A stretch of DNA of 64,000 bases from Chondrosia reniformis (Eukaryota; Porifera; Demospongiae; Chondrillida; Chondrillidae). The notes under the pieces are model-generated. The model had not been told where the DNA came from, made no database searches, and was given only the letters and a program-made list of their open reading frames with translations. Shown one piece after another: positions 1 to 10,458 of the stretch; the first letter of the stretch is position 1; each line of letters begins with the position of its first letter. The translations under genes and the position numbers were made by a program. The DNA lies in assembly GCA_947172415.1 (NCBI GenBank), contig OX359190.1, positions 3,658,001 through 3,722,000 on the forward strand. The letters are read 5' to 3'.

Positions 1-919
1 GGGGATAAAGGGACACATGGCAAGGAGCATACATCGGAACCATTGGTGGTTGGCAGTCATTCTGTGCATTCAGACATCCCAATTACTTATGTTGACACAC
101 TGGTGTTGTCACTGAAAACAACAATTGAAGCTATATATAGTGACTAGTAACACTTTGAATAGTGAGTCAATAGTAAGGTGGTCAAAGTGTCATCACAGTC
201 AATTACAGACTATTCTTAGATTGGTGAATCGTCCTTCCCGGGCAACTTCCAGTAATATGCATCATCAAGTGGATGTTGCAGTAAAAGACAAAGTCTTTCC
301 AGCCTTTACGTCACAGTACATGCCAGCTTACACTAAAATAGGTGGAAATTGTATGCTATCTTTGGCCCTTTGTGGAACAGAGCACTACATGTGCCACTTG
401 AGATTGGTGACCGCTTATAGCCTCATTGTGCATCAACAACATATGCTAAAAGTCATTCAGCCAACTGCTAGGATACTTCTACCATTGCAGAAACAAGATG
501 CTGCTTCAGTTGCTAAAGCAGCAGAAGTACAGTGGCTGGAACTACTTCGCAGTTCTATCTCTGACAAGTCATGGGGAAACCAATTTCATCTGCATGCACT
601 GGCAATGACTTTGGAAAGGTCCATTTGGTTGTATGCTGTGATGCACAGCAGATGCCTTCAAGATGGGGGAAAGCAGCTCCAACCAATTAAGCAGGATATA
701 ACACCTACTGAATTGCAAGATCTGTTTGAAATGGGAGACAAGAGGTTGAATAACAGTATTTGCTATCTCTCTGATGCAGTCCCAGAAGAGCATGTTCCAT
801 TTATAGGATTTCTGGATTCCTCTCATTTCACTGCCATTCTTCCAATGGTGTCTGCAAAATGTTCCTTAGGGTTTGCTCCATTTACCACCTTCATGTCACA
901 GTGGGCTCCTGAAGAGTGA
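1..919 (+). pseudogene. Vertnin/OTU-like domain protein, 5' end cut by window edge
   Basis: An open frame runs in from the left edge to a TAG near 144. A second frame (from about 125 to 919, 264 residues) carries the recognisable part, so a frameshift is likely around 130-150. Residues 73-76 (GGNC) followed by a 'GTE..MCHLRL' block, residues 149-172 (WGNQFHLHAL...WLYA) and residues 234-240 (HFTAILP) match the order of an OTU-like fold as found in vertnin-type proteins: catalytic Cys loop, Trp-Gly strand, then His strand. In active OTU proteases the loop reads D-G-N-C. Here the Asp position is Gly while Cys76 and His234 remain. Vertnin/OTU domains are often carried by invertebrate transposons, which would fit the surroundings. 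No ATG is convincing as a start. Family assignment is from motif memory only; activity is doubtful. Confidence 0.5.
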
Positions 920-2109
920 TAAATACAAATGTGCTAACTACCATCATCGGTAGCAGTGTTTGGGTATCATTTCAAGTGCATGGTAGAATGCAGTGACTGC
1001 AAAGGCTGATGTGGTGATGTCAAGTTATATAGAATTTACTATTTGAGGCTACTTTCAACGCACAGAAGTTTACTTTTACTTTACCTATAATGTATTTTCT
1101 AAGTCTTTATAAAGTGTATACATCAACAATGTATTTTGACTATCAGTGACACTCTACAGCCATACAGGGTGTTAGTATATATGTGCTTTGAAATTTTGAA
1201 TGTTTTCTTTGATGTGTGGTTGGTAGTGTCACAGTTAGTATCCTCTTTTATGCTTTTCTAAGAAGCAAGGATGCATGGAACAGGTAATTTAAAAGCTTTC
1301 TGGTAAGTCAACAATTTCAATTTCTTGAATTGTATAGCTCATTTGGCTTTCACTTACAAAGTACATTGCCAATTTCTAATTGTTCTCACGTCAATGCAGG
1401 TCACTCCTTATCTTCACACTAGACTTTTGTGAGGGAAAATAATATTATAGAAGATCGTAAATCTGCATCGGGTAGATATGAGGAGTGAGCAAGCATTTCA
1501 TTTGAAACTCTTATAAGTAGGTGTACATATAACATGATTGCTAAATCACTCATTCACACAATTGCGAAGTGCTGTTAATATGTAAGTGTACTCCTTTCCT
1601 TCAGGTTTCCACATATTCTTTCAAACGAATTAATGCATTTCTGAGAAGCACTGGATAGAAATGTTTGGAACCAAAGAAAGAAACCATACCCATGCCATAT
1701 TTGTCAAATCGCATTTATTGTACTATTAACTTACAAGTCATTTTAGTGCATACTTCATAGAAGTGTTTAATACAGTATACCAGCTGCTGTTTGTTTAGAG
1801 ACAGCGATCAAAGGCCAAATCGCCTTTATATAATTATAAGTTAATGCATAGGCACTGCGTATATAATATAGGAGATCTCCTACTTATGTATATAACCGTT
1901 ATTGCATAGTAAAATATAATCAATAAACTCACTAGAAATGATGTTTGACGTCCTCACAGTTAGAACATGTGCAAATCACACATAAAAAGGGGCGTTTGGT
2001 GGTTTTATATAAAAGAATTTTGTTTATATATCAGTGTCCCACAATTAAATGTGTTGGTTGGTAATGCGCAAGGTACATGACATTTGGACACTCTTTGACA
2101 AGGCCAGGT
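920..2109. other. Non-coding AT-rich stretch
   Basis: No open frame that resembles a protein, no RNA gene and no repeat structure that I can support. It separates the OTU-like frame from a transposase relic. Confidence 0.5.
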
Positions 2110-2571
2110 CAAAAGGTTGGTAAACCAGGCTGGGAAACCCATTGGTGCCAAAGTCTTGCTGGAAACGCGAGAGGTTGATTCCAAGGAGTTAAAAGCCGAA
2201 GATATGTGCAGCATTATCAGCAAGTTCCCTGATGAAAAATGCCAATTAGAACACATGTTAAACCAGTGAGGTCACATTTGCATTTTCATCCCTAATTTAA
2301 ATTGCAACTTGATCTAATTGAGCATTGTTGGTCGCAGGCCAAAAGATACACTAGGGCATACTGCAATTACATGATAACTGCCTTGCAGAAAACCATTCCA
2401 GCTGCATTAGATAGCATGCAATTGGCAAATATACATAATTATTTTGATAGGGTTAGCCGAAACGTGTATGGATATTTAGAAAGTCTTGAAGCAGGAAAAG
2501 ACCTTGAGGCTAAAGCTACAGAGTTCAAGTATACATATAAATCGCATGGAAGAGTTGGCCTACATGCATAA
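2110..2571 (+). pseudogene. DDE transposase C-terminal relic
   Basis: Two plus-strand frames together read as the last 150 or so residues of a DDE-type transposase common in invertebrate and fungal genomes. The first part (2138-2266) begins PIGAKVLLETREVDSKELKA and ends at an in-frame TGA at 2267-2269. The second (2302-2571) contains LIEHCWSQAKRYTRAYCNY, the conserved block around the third catalytic Glu, and ends in KSHGRV, close to the usual KSHRRI terminus. The two parts are offset by a frameshift just after 2285. The N-terminal half with the first two Asp residues is absent. Clearly dead; superfamily within DDE transposases not resolved. Confidence 0.6.
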
Positions 2572-2951
2572 TCAGTGTGACATCAATTGGAATTAATTGT
2601 TTACTTAAAAAAACACAAACACATTTCATGTTTAATAATTTTCTTAATTTTTGAATAACCTGTACTGTTATCCTTTAGTTTTCCATTGTAAAGTTGTAGA
2701 AACACTTATTTACTATTACTTCTGCAATGCTAAAGTGATTTCACTCTATTTTGTAAGCTCTGAAAACATTTACAGTAGCCAATATTCAATTTGAATCAAC
2801 AGCTATATCTTTTTTATATTGAGATGGATTGATAAAAAGGTTATGTAGTTTTATAGGGAATGAGTTACCTTATTGAAATATAACTGCCGTCTATTTGTAT
2901 TAAAAGTTAACCTATAGTTGAAATATAAAATCGAAAAATGGAGGTTTTCGC
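2572..2951. other. Non-coding AT-rich stretch
   Basis: Nothing recognisable. It lies between the transposase relic and the MITE at 2961. Confidence 0.5.
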
Positions 2952-2960
2952 TTTTGAATG

Positions 2961-3407
2961 TAGTCTGGAAAGCCAGATATTACCTCCACTTCGCGTTGAA
3001 AGTAAGGGCTGGTCTAACTCGTATTCAAGTTTTGCGCAAGAATCTGATTTTCTGGCTCTTTCAAACAGATTGCTGAACGCGCGTAAAGCTCAATGATGAC
3101 GTATAACTCTTTGCGTTACGTACATTACATAAAATACGTATATAGTTCTTTTAATAATTATGTCTGCTACACAGCAGTTAAAGTTTTGCAAACTCTGCAG
3201 CAAGATAGTTAAGGTTAAATTTGGAAGATCCTCAGCGAATCAGTTAAAAGAAGCTTTAAAACTGACAAGATTTAAGTCGGTCATTTACGGCAGTCACTCA
3301 GTTAATTAGTATGCGTAAATCCACCCACTATGCACAGAACTTGAATACGAGATAGACCAGACTTACTTTCAACGCGAAGTGGATGTAAGGTCTGGCTCGG
3401 CAGACTA
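2961..3407. mobile_element. MITE with about 69-bp terminal inverted repeats
   Basis: Bases 2961-3029, starting TAGTCTGG, are repeated in reverse complement at 3340-3407. The shared core includes CCACTTCGCGTTGAAAGTAA and ends in CTCGTATTCAAG, with a handful of mismatches. The 447-bp element has no coding potential. The 9 bases before it (2952-2960) and after it (3408-3416) agree at 7 of 9 positions, suggesting a 9-bp target-site duplication. Long TIRs plus a 9-bp duplication are typical of Mutator-like (MULE) elements; that assignment is inference. Confidence 0.7.
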
Positions 3408-3759
3408 GTTTGAAGGGATCGTTCTGAAAGACGGTTAAAGGGTAGGCTGACCAATATTTTCTATAAATAATCTACGGTACAAATTATTGACACCTGAACG
3501 CTCAACGGCCCTCGGTCGCCCATACCCATACCCGTTCTGTACCCGTCCGTTCTCGAAAACAAACCTGTCTCAAAATGCTAACGTACGTGGTTGATAATTG
3601 TGAGTATGTTTCAAAAATTGTGTCAACTTTGAGCATCGAATTGTGAAATCATTTAAGAGCCGAAATCGTTATTGAAGATGTTTTACGAGAGCCAAAATTT
3701 TGCAGGAATTTGTCCGAGAATGCCATATACGGTATACATGAAGCGAAGTATTATCAATC
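3408..3759. other. Non-coding stretch
   Basis: No gene seen. It contains a short GC-richer piece near 3500-3560 with repeated CCCATACCC-like words and no other structure. Confidence 0.4.
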
Positions 3760-4270
3760 ATATTAGAATGGGGAAATCATAAGGACAGTTCTGAAAGTAA
3801 ATGAAGAGATACTAAAAACTATAGATGAACAAATGGAAAGGGATGCTGAAACAACTGCAAAAGAACTGCAACAGCATTTGAAAAATAAAGGCTAGAATGC
3901 ATCCTTATCGTCAATACTTAGGTGGAAATTACAGTTAGACTGGACTTCAAAGGGGACTAGATACTGTCACATGATCCGTGATGAAAATAAAGAGAAGAGA
4001 CTACAGCGGGCCAAGGAGAATGTTGAAGAAATGTATTTTGAAAATGTAATATTTACAGATGAGACCACAGTTCAGATGGAGACTCATAGAAGAACATGTG
4101 TTAAATGCGGAAGGAAGCCAAGGTACAAGCCAAGACCCAAGCATCCTCCCAAGCTCCATGTCTGGGGAGGAATTAGTGTTCGTGGTCGGACAGTATATGC
4201 ATTTTGATGGAAAAATGAATGCAAGTTATTAAGAGAAAGCAACAGGAATGCTAAAATAGATTTTCATCAG
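3760..4270 (+). pseudogene. Tc1/mariner-like transposase relic
   Basis: From about 3760 the plus strand reads NGEIIRTVLKVNEEI..., then a TAG at 3893-3895, then continues in the same frame to 4207. The stretch at 4049-4205 has FTDETTVQMETHRR followed by a basic RPKHPPKLHVWGGISVRGRT block. This is the second strand of a Tc1-type DDE_3 domain, where the D of TDET is the first catalytic Asp and VWGGIS precedes the second. After 4207 the frame shifts: the next codons in another frame read DGKMNASY, with stops. The C-terminal D/E region is missing and no TIRs were found. A decayed copy; Tc1-type is well supported, the exact lineage is not. Confidence 0.7.
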
Positions 4271-4436
4271 TAATTCATTCCTCATATTTTACTTGATAAC
4301 TTTACTACTAAACATTTATTACTATTTCCTTCATGGTTAACTATTAGTGAAAGTTTTTTATAAAAATTTAATAACAAATTAAACATGTAAACGAAAGTAG
4401 TAAAGTTATTAAGAGAAAACTTGTTTGTAACATTTG

Positions 4437-5354
4437 CTAAGCTAGGAATTTTCTTCTCAGCCCCTTACGGACCTGAGCAAGGGCCTCTTGAGTTTTTACC
4501 CAAGCCTTTTCAAAGTGCTGAGGCTGACTCCAAAACCAAGGGAAAGTTTTGAAAATGGACTTTTTTAAGTCATTCAATTCTTTCTGAGGCAAAGCTGGGC
4601 AATCTTTCCATCCCTTAGGGGTGCACTGCCTTAGGACCTCATCCCCAAAAAAGACTTCTCTTGCCAGCTTAATGGCTGGGGGAGTCATCTTACCCTCACT
4701 TTGAAGGGCAGGGTGAACTGAGGGTGCCAAGCACAGGAGAAGAAATATCCATAGCCACTGGTTGAAAACAACTGGTATTCAGTGTTACTGCTGAATCTTC
4801 TATGAGTCCATTCTTTAACATTTGTTCATCAAGTTTGTTCTCCAAATTATCAATTTTGCCTTCTTAATATACAAGTCTGCTGTTCATGGCTTCTAGGATC
4901 CGTGTAATGTCCTTAAGAGACTCAAGCAAGTGTTTCTGATAGTCAGGTGGTTCAGCCAAGTCTTGCTGTGATATCTTTTCAAAAATATTTTCCTTTTGCA
5001 GGAATTCATCTAAGTCACTTGGTGCTAGTTTGTCCATGGATAACTGTCCCCTACGTTTTGAAACACACAGGATGTTTCCTGTTTGTTCCTCCCCTTTGCT
5101 TTTCTTGTTGTTGGCCTTAACATGCTTTAGCTTTTTTTTCTTCTAATGGTTTCAGGAGCTTGATTCAAGTCCGCTAGTGGTAGGCGTTCAGCTTCTCCTG
5201 ATTCCTTTTCTTCTTCTTTCTTCTTGGCTTTTTCTGACCCACATTTTTCACTTATATATTTGGAGCTTGCCCCCAGGACTTGGGCAGGGAAATCGAAAAT
5301 TCCAAATAGGTTATTTTCTGGTCTGATCCTTGATGTTATAAAGCAGCGAACCAA
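4437..5354 (-). pseudogene. BEN-domain-like protein, broken
   Basis: On the minus strand, the frame ending at 4437 (97 residues) reads KLAREVFFGDEVLRQCTPKG...PALPQKELNDLKKSIF and then an aromatic-rich PWFWSQPQHF helix. This resembles a BEN domain: hydrophobic helix, 'F..e.L...tp.G', then 'L...k...i'. Upstream on the same strand, 5354-5127 encodes LFGIFDFPAQVLGASSKYIS followed by a Lys/Glu-rich stretch, the kind of linker found N-terminal to such domains. The 4730-5127 interval between them is interrupted by stops in every frame, so the gene is broken or has introns I cannot place. It starts about 190 bp from, and points away from, the integrase gene. BEN proteins bind DNA or chromatin. The call is tentative. 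Confidence 0.4.
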
Positions 5355-5546
5355 ACGTTAAGCATACGCAATAGAGTACACACATGGAACTGTCATGAAA
5401 AAATCGGTGCGGGCACAAAACCGGTCCAGACAGACCAATTATGGCAGGCGATAATTGGTCCCCCCGGTGATAACTAGTCCGAGGTGATACCGGCTCTCTC
5501 ACTTGTGAACGAAAAGTGTGAACGGAAGGTAGAAGATAAAGAGAGG
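5355..5546. promoter_or_regulatory. Divergent intergenic region with inverted repeat and CCAAT box
   Basis: This gap separates the minus-strand BEN-like frame from the plus-strand integrase frame and could serve both as a promoter. It contains a perfect 9-bp inverted repeat, ACCAATTAT at 5434-5442 and ATAATTGGT at 5451-5459 with an 8-base loop. Each arm is also a CCAAT box in one orientation. No TATA box is obvious. Regulatory function is inference. Confidence 0.3.
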
Positions 5547-7400
5547 ATGGATGAGACATTCAAGGATTTCAAGGAGGCGGAGGAAGCTGGCGATTTGGTG
5601 CAGGACGTGTACACCTACCTCACGGATCATCAGTACCCGCCTGACTGCGTGCAAACCCACAAGAGAGCAATCCGAAGATAAGTGACCAAGTTGGTAATCC
5701 ACAGTGGTGAGCTGTTCTTCCAGAAGGAGAAGAAAGCACAGGATGGCAAGAAGGTATGCCCACTGTGTTATTTCTGTATATGAAGGAGAAATACATTGGC
5801 GATATTATCGATTGTAAAACATTTAGAAAGGAACAGACTCCATGAACAAATTGTTATTGTGTTGTGTGTAATATTGTGAGTTCAAGCGAATTATTTAACT
5901 AAAACTGATGTAGTATGCATGACTGTATTTTATGATCCCTACAATATCATGCAATATTTCCTTACCTTAGGTGATTCAGCTGCGGTACATTCAGAGCAAA
6001 GAGGAGCAAGCAAAGATTCTAAGAGCCTGCCATGTCAATCCAACTGACGTTCACATGGGCAGCAAGAAGACCATTAATTGAATCACTGAGCGTTTCATGT
6101 GGCCTGGAATAGTGAATGATGTTAAGGCAATGGTACGTAGGTCCATGTGTCATATTCTACGCATATGCAGTGCAAGTCGCAATGTGTCCATCTATATACT
6201 ACACACAGATCACAACATGTTATGCATGTCAGAGGATGAATCGAAGGATAACCACTGTCACCCCAGAGTTTCATCTTGTGCCAGTCAAGGTCCCTTGGTA
6301 CCATGTGGGAATCGACTTCGTAGGGCCAGTCACAACATTAGACAGTGGCAATCGCTACATTCTGACACTGAGTGACTATTGTTCGAAGTGGGTTGAAGCT
6401 GTCTCTATGCCGTCCAAACATGCAAGTGGAGTTTTACATGCTCTGTTCAAGGTAAATGTGTTTGTGATAACATCATAGTTGTGATATAGCATGCACATCA
6501 TCAAACAAATGCAATTAAATGTTTGTTGCTTGTTTGCTTATTATGATTATTTAGATCTTCATGCGAATGGGGATGCCACAAGTCTTGACCAGTGACCAGG
6601 GAGGGTAGTTCGTGAACAAGCTCAATGATGAGCTGATGAAACTTATCACCTGCAGGTATGTGTCACTATGCTATGGTGTAGCCAAGAACGTACTTAATTA
6701 ATGTTTGCCTATTGTAGGCAAACGGCCTTGATGGGAGGTTCAACCAGACCCTCCAAAACATGCTTGTGAAGTTTTTTAGCAGGAACACTGAAGCATTGGA
6801 ATGAATTCCTCGACACATGTACTTTTGCGTACAACACATCAGTACACAAGTCAGCCCTCTTCTCACCTTTTGAGATCATGTTTGGTCGTAAGGCAACCTT
6901 GTCAATAGACCTGGTGATGGCCAAGCAAGACGGTGCAGAGAAACTACGGAAGTGCCTCAAGACTGGTGGGGAACCCTCTGCATCGGACGTGGAGAGGCTA
7001 GCTGGTCACTGGGAAGGTATCATTGAAGAAGCCAAGATGAACATCAAACAGGCCCAGGAGAAGCAGAAAAAAGTATATAATCGCAAGCATGCCCACCCAC
7101 ATGCCTTCCAGGCTGGCTTTGAAATCCTGAAGAGGACTTTCGATGTAAATAGCAAGCAAATGGAAAGCTGAATGCATGATTCCTTGGGCTATATACCATC
7201 ACTGAGAACCTTGGAAAGGGACTGCATGCGCTGGAACTGGATGCTGACCCAACTCAAAAGGTCCGCAGAGTTCATGGGGTTCATATCAAGCCCTATCACT
7301 TGCCTCCACCTGCTGACTCATCAATGGATGATCAGTGTAGTGAAACAGCTTCAAGTTCAGCCTCAGATGCTTCACTGGTGTAATCCCCAACAGAACCTTT
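5547..7400 (+). pseudogene. Ginger/KRBA2-type integrase (gypsy-like rve domain), intron-containing, inactivated
   Basis: Spliced exons can be read: 5547-5753, 5971-6132, 6209-6451, 6555-6655 and 6718 onward, with GT-AG borders. They give an H2C2 zinc-binding domain (ACHVNP...HMGSKKT, then CYACQRMNRR) and an rve integrase core with GIDFVGPV (first Asp) and LTSDQGG (second Asp). A gypsy-type tail follows: PFEIMFGRK, KMNIKQAQEKQKKVYNRKH and VHGVHIKPYHL. Lesions: TAA after IRR near 5680, TGA 6079-6081, TAG 6606-6608 in place of the Glu of QGGEF, a missing stretch before ANGLDGRFNQTL where the catalytic Glu is Gly, and later frameshifts. There is no reverse transcriptase, gag or LTR, and introns are present, so this is a Ginger-like DNA transposon or domesticated KRBA2-like gene, now dead. 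Confidence 0.75.
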
Positions 7401-7654
7401 AATCCCTTCTGTTGGCTGCACTTCCCAGCTCGAAGACGATGCTTAACCACCCGAGTCAGCACAAGAGATTTCAATGGGAGACAACCTTTCCCTTTTGGTA
7501 GACGTTGGCAGGCCATTCTCACCAGCTCTCCTGTGCATGGAAAAGATGTGAAACCTCTTTCCAAAGACAAACATGCTGCACGTGACCTGATCTTCAAGGT
7601 TAGGCAAAGCAACGTGAAACAAGAGCCCCACCCAGACATTATTGATTTTTAGAG
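7401..7654 (+). pseudogene. Linker between integrase and protease, decayed coding
   Basis: One frame reads PLSKDKHAARDLIFKVRQSN and ends at a TAG near 7651, just before the protease frame. This looks like the remains of the integrase C-terminal extension or of a spacer exon. Stops and shifts interrupt it and no domain can be named. Confidence 0.3.
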
Positions 7655-8212
7655 ATGGACCAACCAAAGAAGCTATCTTCCCGCAAAGCAGTGCAGCCTA
7701 AGAAGCAGTCGTGGATCGATAATGACATTGTGAGGCTGGCTAACAGAGCAACCATCAAGTCCTCAACTGGCTGGATTTCCGATGCAGTCATTGATGCTGC
7801 ACAGAACACCCTGCATGAACAGTTTGGGGTACCTGGGTTCCAGTCAGTTTTGTGTGGGCAAAGCTGAAATTTCAAAGTGGAGTCAGAGGAATTTGTTCAA
7901 ACTCTTCACAATGGGAAGAAGCACTGGATGAACATCAGCACTATTGGTATGAAGCACCCTGAAGTTTTTGCATACGACAGCATGTTCTGCCATGTACCAG
8001 ACCATCTCCAGCAGCAGATTGCTGCACTCCTTAAGACAGAGAAGAAAGCCATTGATGTAAAGTTCTGCAAAGTGGCCATGCAGACAAATGGCTGCGACTG
8101 TGGTGTGTATGCGATAGCATATGCATCAGCACTTTGCCTGGGGGTATCCCCTTCAAAGTTAGTTTTTGATGAGCATGCAATGTGGCCCCACCTTAATTAC
8201 ACGCATGAATGA
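7655..8212 (+). pseudogene. Ulp1-like C48 cysteine protease domain with one nonsense codon
   Basis: A single frame carries the whole domain, broken only by TGA at 7865-7867. Before the stop, GWISDAVIDAAQNTLHEQFG matches the 'WL.D..In.aq..L..qf' entry of Ulp1/SENP-like proteases. After it, the catalytic residues are all present: His in NGKKHWMNIS, Asp in VFAYDS, Gln and Cys in MQTNGCDCGVYAIAYA. These are residues 16, 34, 69 and 75 counting from codon 7877. C48 proteases cleave SUMO-like or related isopeptide bonds. Ulp1-type domains are known passengers of several DNA transposons, including Ginger-type ones. The domain follows the integrase on the same strand within about 250 bp, so it was probably part of the same element. 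The termination codon makes this copy inactive unless read through. Confidence 0.75.
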
Positions 8213-8599
8213 TTATATTTTTTACTCGCATGAGCAATTATATTTTTGGTGTACGATTTAATGTTTTAGCGTTCTATATTATTAATTTTATATATTGATA
8301 TGAGTTGAATTCATATGCGAAAGACGAGAAACATTAATTAGCATGCTCTTCTTGGCGGTTTTTACGAAAATGTCTATCCTGGAGTTAGGTCCTACTATCT
8401 TTCAGCCAATGTCATGAATTGTGCAATGAATGGAAAGGAAGACTTGTTCCTCATGCAATACAGCAATGGTTCACAGCAGTTGAGCTGATGTCAGTGATGG
8501 CTGCAGGTGATTTATTCGCAAAATTCAATTAGGGGTAGTTTGGTTTATACAATATTAACTTCATGTTTGTAAACATACTGACCAACAAACACATCCACA
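8213..8599. other. Non-coding stretch after the protease
   Basis: AT-rich for the first 120 bp, then a more balanced composition without a recognisable frame. No terminal repeat for the integrase-protease element was found here. Confidence 0.4.
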
Positions 8600-8897
8600 G
8601 TTGTAATTCTTCGTATCAACCTTCAGATTATACCCATCTGCAATCCGTAACCTCCTAATTAACTTGGGTATATTCTCTGTTACACTTTACTGACCAAGAG
8701 TTGAGGTAGTCCTTAGAGATATTAAGAGATTTAAGGCCAACCGTGGCCTGCTAGAGAGATCCCGCCTCCCAATCACTCCATCTGTCCTTTGCAAGTTGAA
8801 GAGTGTCTGGGGCATGAATCCAAAGTCATATTCCCATATTTTGGGCTGCGCCTGTCTTGGGTTTTTCGGATTCCTTCGTTTTGCCGGGTTTACAGTA
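8600..8897 (+). pseudogene. Tyrosine recombinase fragment of a DIRS/Ngaro-type retroelement
   Basis: Read with one or two shifts, the plus strand gives YPSAIRNLLINLG, then VEVVLRDIKRFKANRGL, then SRLPITPSVLCKLKSVW and ILGCACLGFFGFLRFAGFTV. This is the N-terminal and box-I region of the tyrosine recombinases of YR retrotransposons and Cryptons in invertebrates. The Arg of FFGFLR corresponds to the catalytic Arg of box I. The C-terminal half with the H-x-x-R and Tyr motifs is absent. Confidence 0.6.
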
Positions 8898-8939
8898 CCA
8901 TCTGCTAGCTACTGTGGGGCAACTTGTGGTTACAAGAAC

Positions 8940-9245
8940 AATGGCCTATAGTGTGGGAATTAGTGTAAAAGAATTGGTCCCTGTGGTCCTTGATTGTGCT
9001 ATGTGGGGTAGCCAATGGTCTGGGCAGGAAAGGGTCCTCCTGGGAACCCACAGGGGTGCCAATACACCTCTTGAGATGCCTAACTTTCTTCTCAGCTTAC
9101 TATAAATTTACCCTAGCCACTTGTCATGTTGCCTGGCATACATAATACATTAGCCGATGGCATTTCACGTAGTATATTATCCTGGGCCGTTGGGAGAACT
9201 CGATCTATCAATGCTATCTGTGGACCTCAAGGGAGGAACTGGCAT
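8940..9245 (+). pseudogene. RNase H fragment of a DIRS/Ngaro-type retroelement
   Basis: The first frame has SVKELVPVVLDCAMWGSQWS, the start of the RNase H domain in YR retroelements. After shifts, FSAYYKFTLATCHV and GIHNTLADGISRSILSWA give the closing 'H..G..N..AD..SR' motif, followed by HQSHLYxLIHQFKK. There are stops and at least two frameshifts. In intact elements RNase H normally precedes the recombinase; here it follows the recombinase fragment. Confidence 0.6.
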
Positions 9246-9810
9246 CAGTCTCATCTGTACTAGCTCATTCACCAATTTAAAAAAACTGTAAATGTACTCT
9301 ATAAGCCGTTACACTTACACTCGAGGAATTATTATTTTAACTTATATATACACAGCATGTATAGATGTATTATACGTTACTGTTCAGGGTCAAAGGCCCA
9401 GGTATTATAATTTGATTGCTATTTCGTTGTTCGCCATACAGTTAGTCTGTAAGGTGTAGTCTGTAATCAGTCTAGTCAATTCAATTGCTGCTGGAGCTAG
9501 ATGTATTATACTGTGTCTTTATGCTTTGGGGGAGTGTCCCCTTCACAAAAGTTTCAGGTCTGACCCATGGCAGTATGCGGCTAACACCTTAACCCCAAAG
9601 CTTCTAGGGGTGGTAAATTTATGCATGAAGGGGTCACCCTCTCACCTGGTATATGCTATATGCTGGGAACCTCAGCATAGACACTTCTATAGGCCAGACT
9701 CTAGTTATTTCAAAGGATACCTGTTGCTCTCAGGCACAGGGCTTCGTATACATAGTTACATTCATATTGTATGGCATTTCTCGGCCAAATGAACTCCATT
9801 CTTCTTTTAA
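9246..9810. other. Non-coding stretch with one unassigned 88-codon frame
   Basis: A frame at 9526-9792 is open for 88 codons but has no ATG in a good context, no recognisable motif and composition like its flanks. I do not call it a gene. Confidence 0.4.
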
Positions 9811-9955
9811 CCCTCAGCAAAGATTCATTTAAAGAAGTTATACCGAAAACAGCTTGTTAAACGGTCATTAAATATCGTTTACATTCTTGCACCACTTAAT
9901 CGGTATTGGCTGATAAGGGGGGTACCGTTTACACTTTAACGCGGCTGGTAAAAGG
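9811..9955. mobile_element. Short TTAA-flanked MITE (piggyBac-like family)
   Basis: TTAA at 9807-9810 and again at 9956-9959 flank a 145-bp insert. It starts CCCTCAGC and ends with a stretch (GTTTACACTTTAACGCGG... TAAAAGG) closely matching the ends of the elements at 32849 and 42553. It is internally deleted relative to those. Confidence 0.55.
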
Positions 9956-9959
9956 TTAA

Positions 9960-10458
9960 ATAAGGTAATATACTCCATACCAGGACAGTGCCTATAGACA
10001 AAAAAGTGGTACTGTAAAGCACATTTACAAAATTTCTGACCTTGAACTTACTTAATATATACAAAGAATTATAGTTATTTTCGAAAAGCGTTCGTTTTTC
10101 TCCGTAATGCTGGACGATTTCACAATGTTTCCTTTTCATTTCGTAACAATAAAACCGGAAAAGGCATAGCTAAGAATCACAGAATTTTAAATTACATGGT
10201 AAACAGCCATAAAACAATCAATTAAAAAGGGAAAAAGAAGCATTCTACTCCTCAAGACATCGAATACGCAAAAACATTATTACATATCCATAGCAGTCAA
10301 GGAAGGTTAGCTGCTTTGATATACATTCATGACATCTAATTGCCTATTGTTGGATAGTATAAATAGTAGATAATTGCATATAAATTTGTAGACCAATGAC
10401 ATCCAATGAGTGAAGGCAGCATGGTCAGGATTTGGAGAAGGAAATAGGATTGGTTTTA
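9960..10458. other. Non-coding AT-rich stretch
   Basis: No gene seen. The open frames here on the minus strand have no recognisable motif. Confidence 0.4.

Noticed and set aside
5311-5559. 82-codon minus-strand frame across the divergent region
   Set aside because: Covers the start of the integrase exon in antisense and has no homology; it conflicts with the better-supported frames on both sides.
6097-6375. 92-codon plus-strand frame in the integrase region
   Set aside because: Out of frame with the integrase exons and runs through an intron; the exon starting at 6209 holds the real zinc-finger and catalytic text.
5547-7400. LTR retrotransposon of the gypsy type
   Set aside because: Integrase is gypsy-like, but no reverse transcriptase, protease of aspartic type, gag or LTR is present and the gene has introns.
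9526-9792. 88-codon frame
   Set aside because: No recognisable motif and runs up to a MITE; not supported as a gene.
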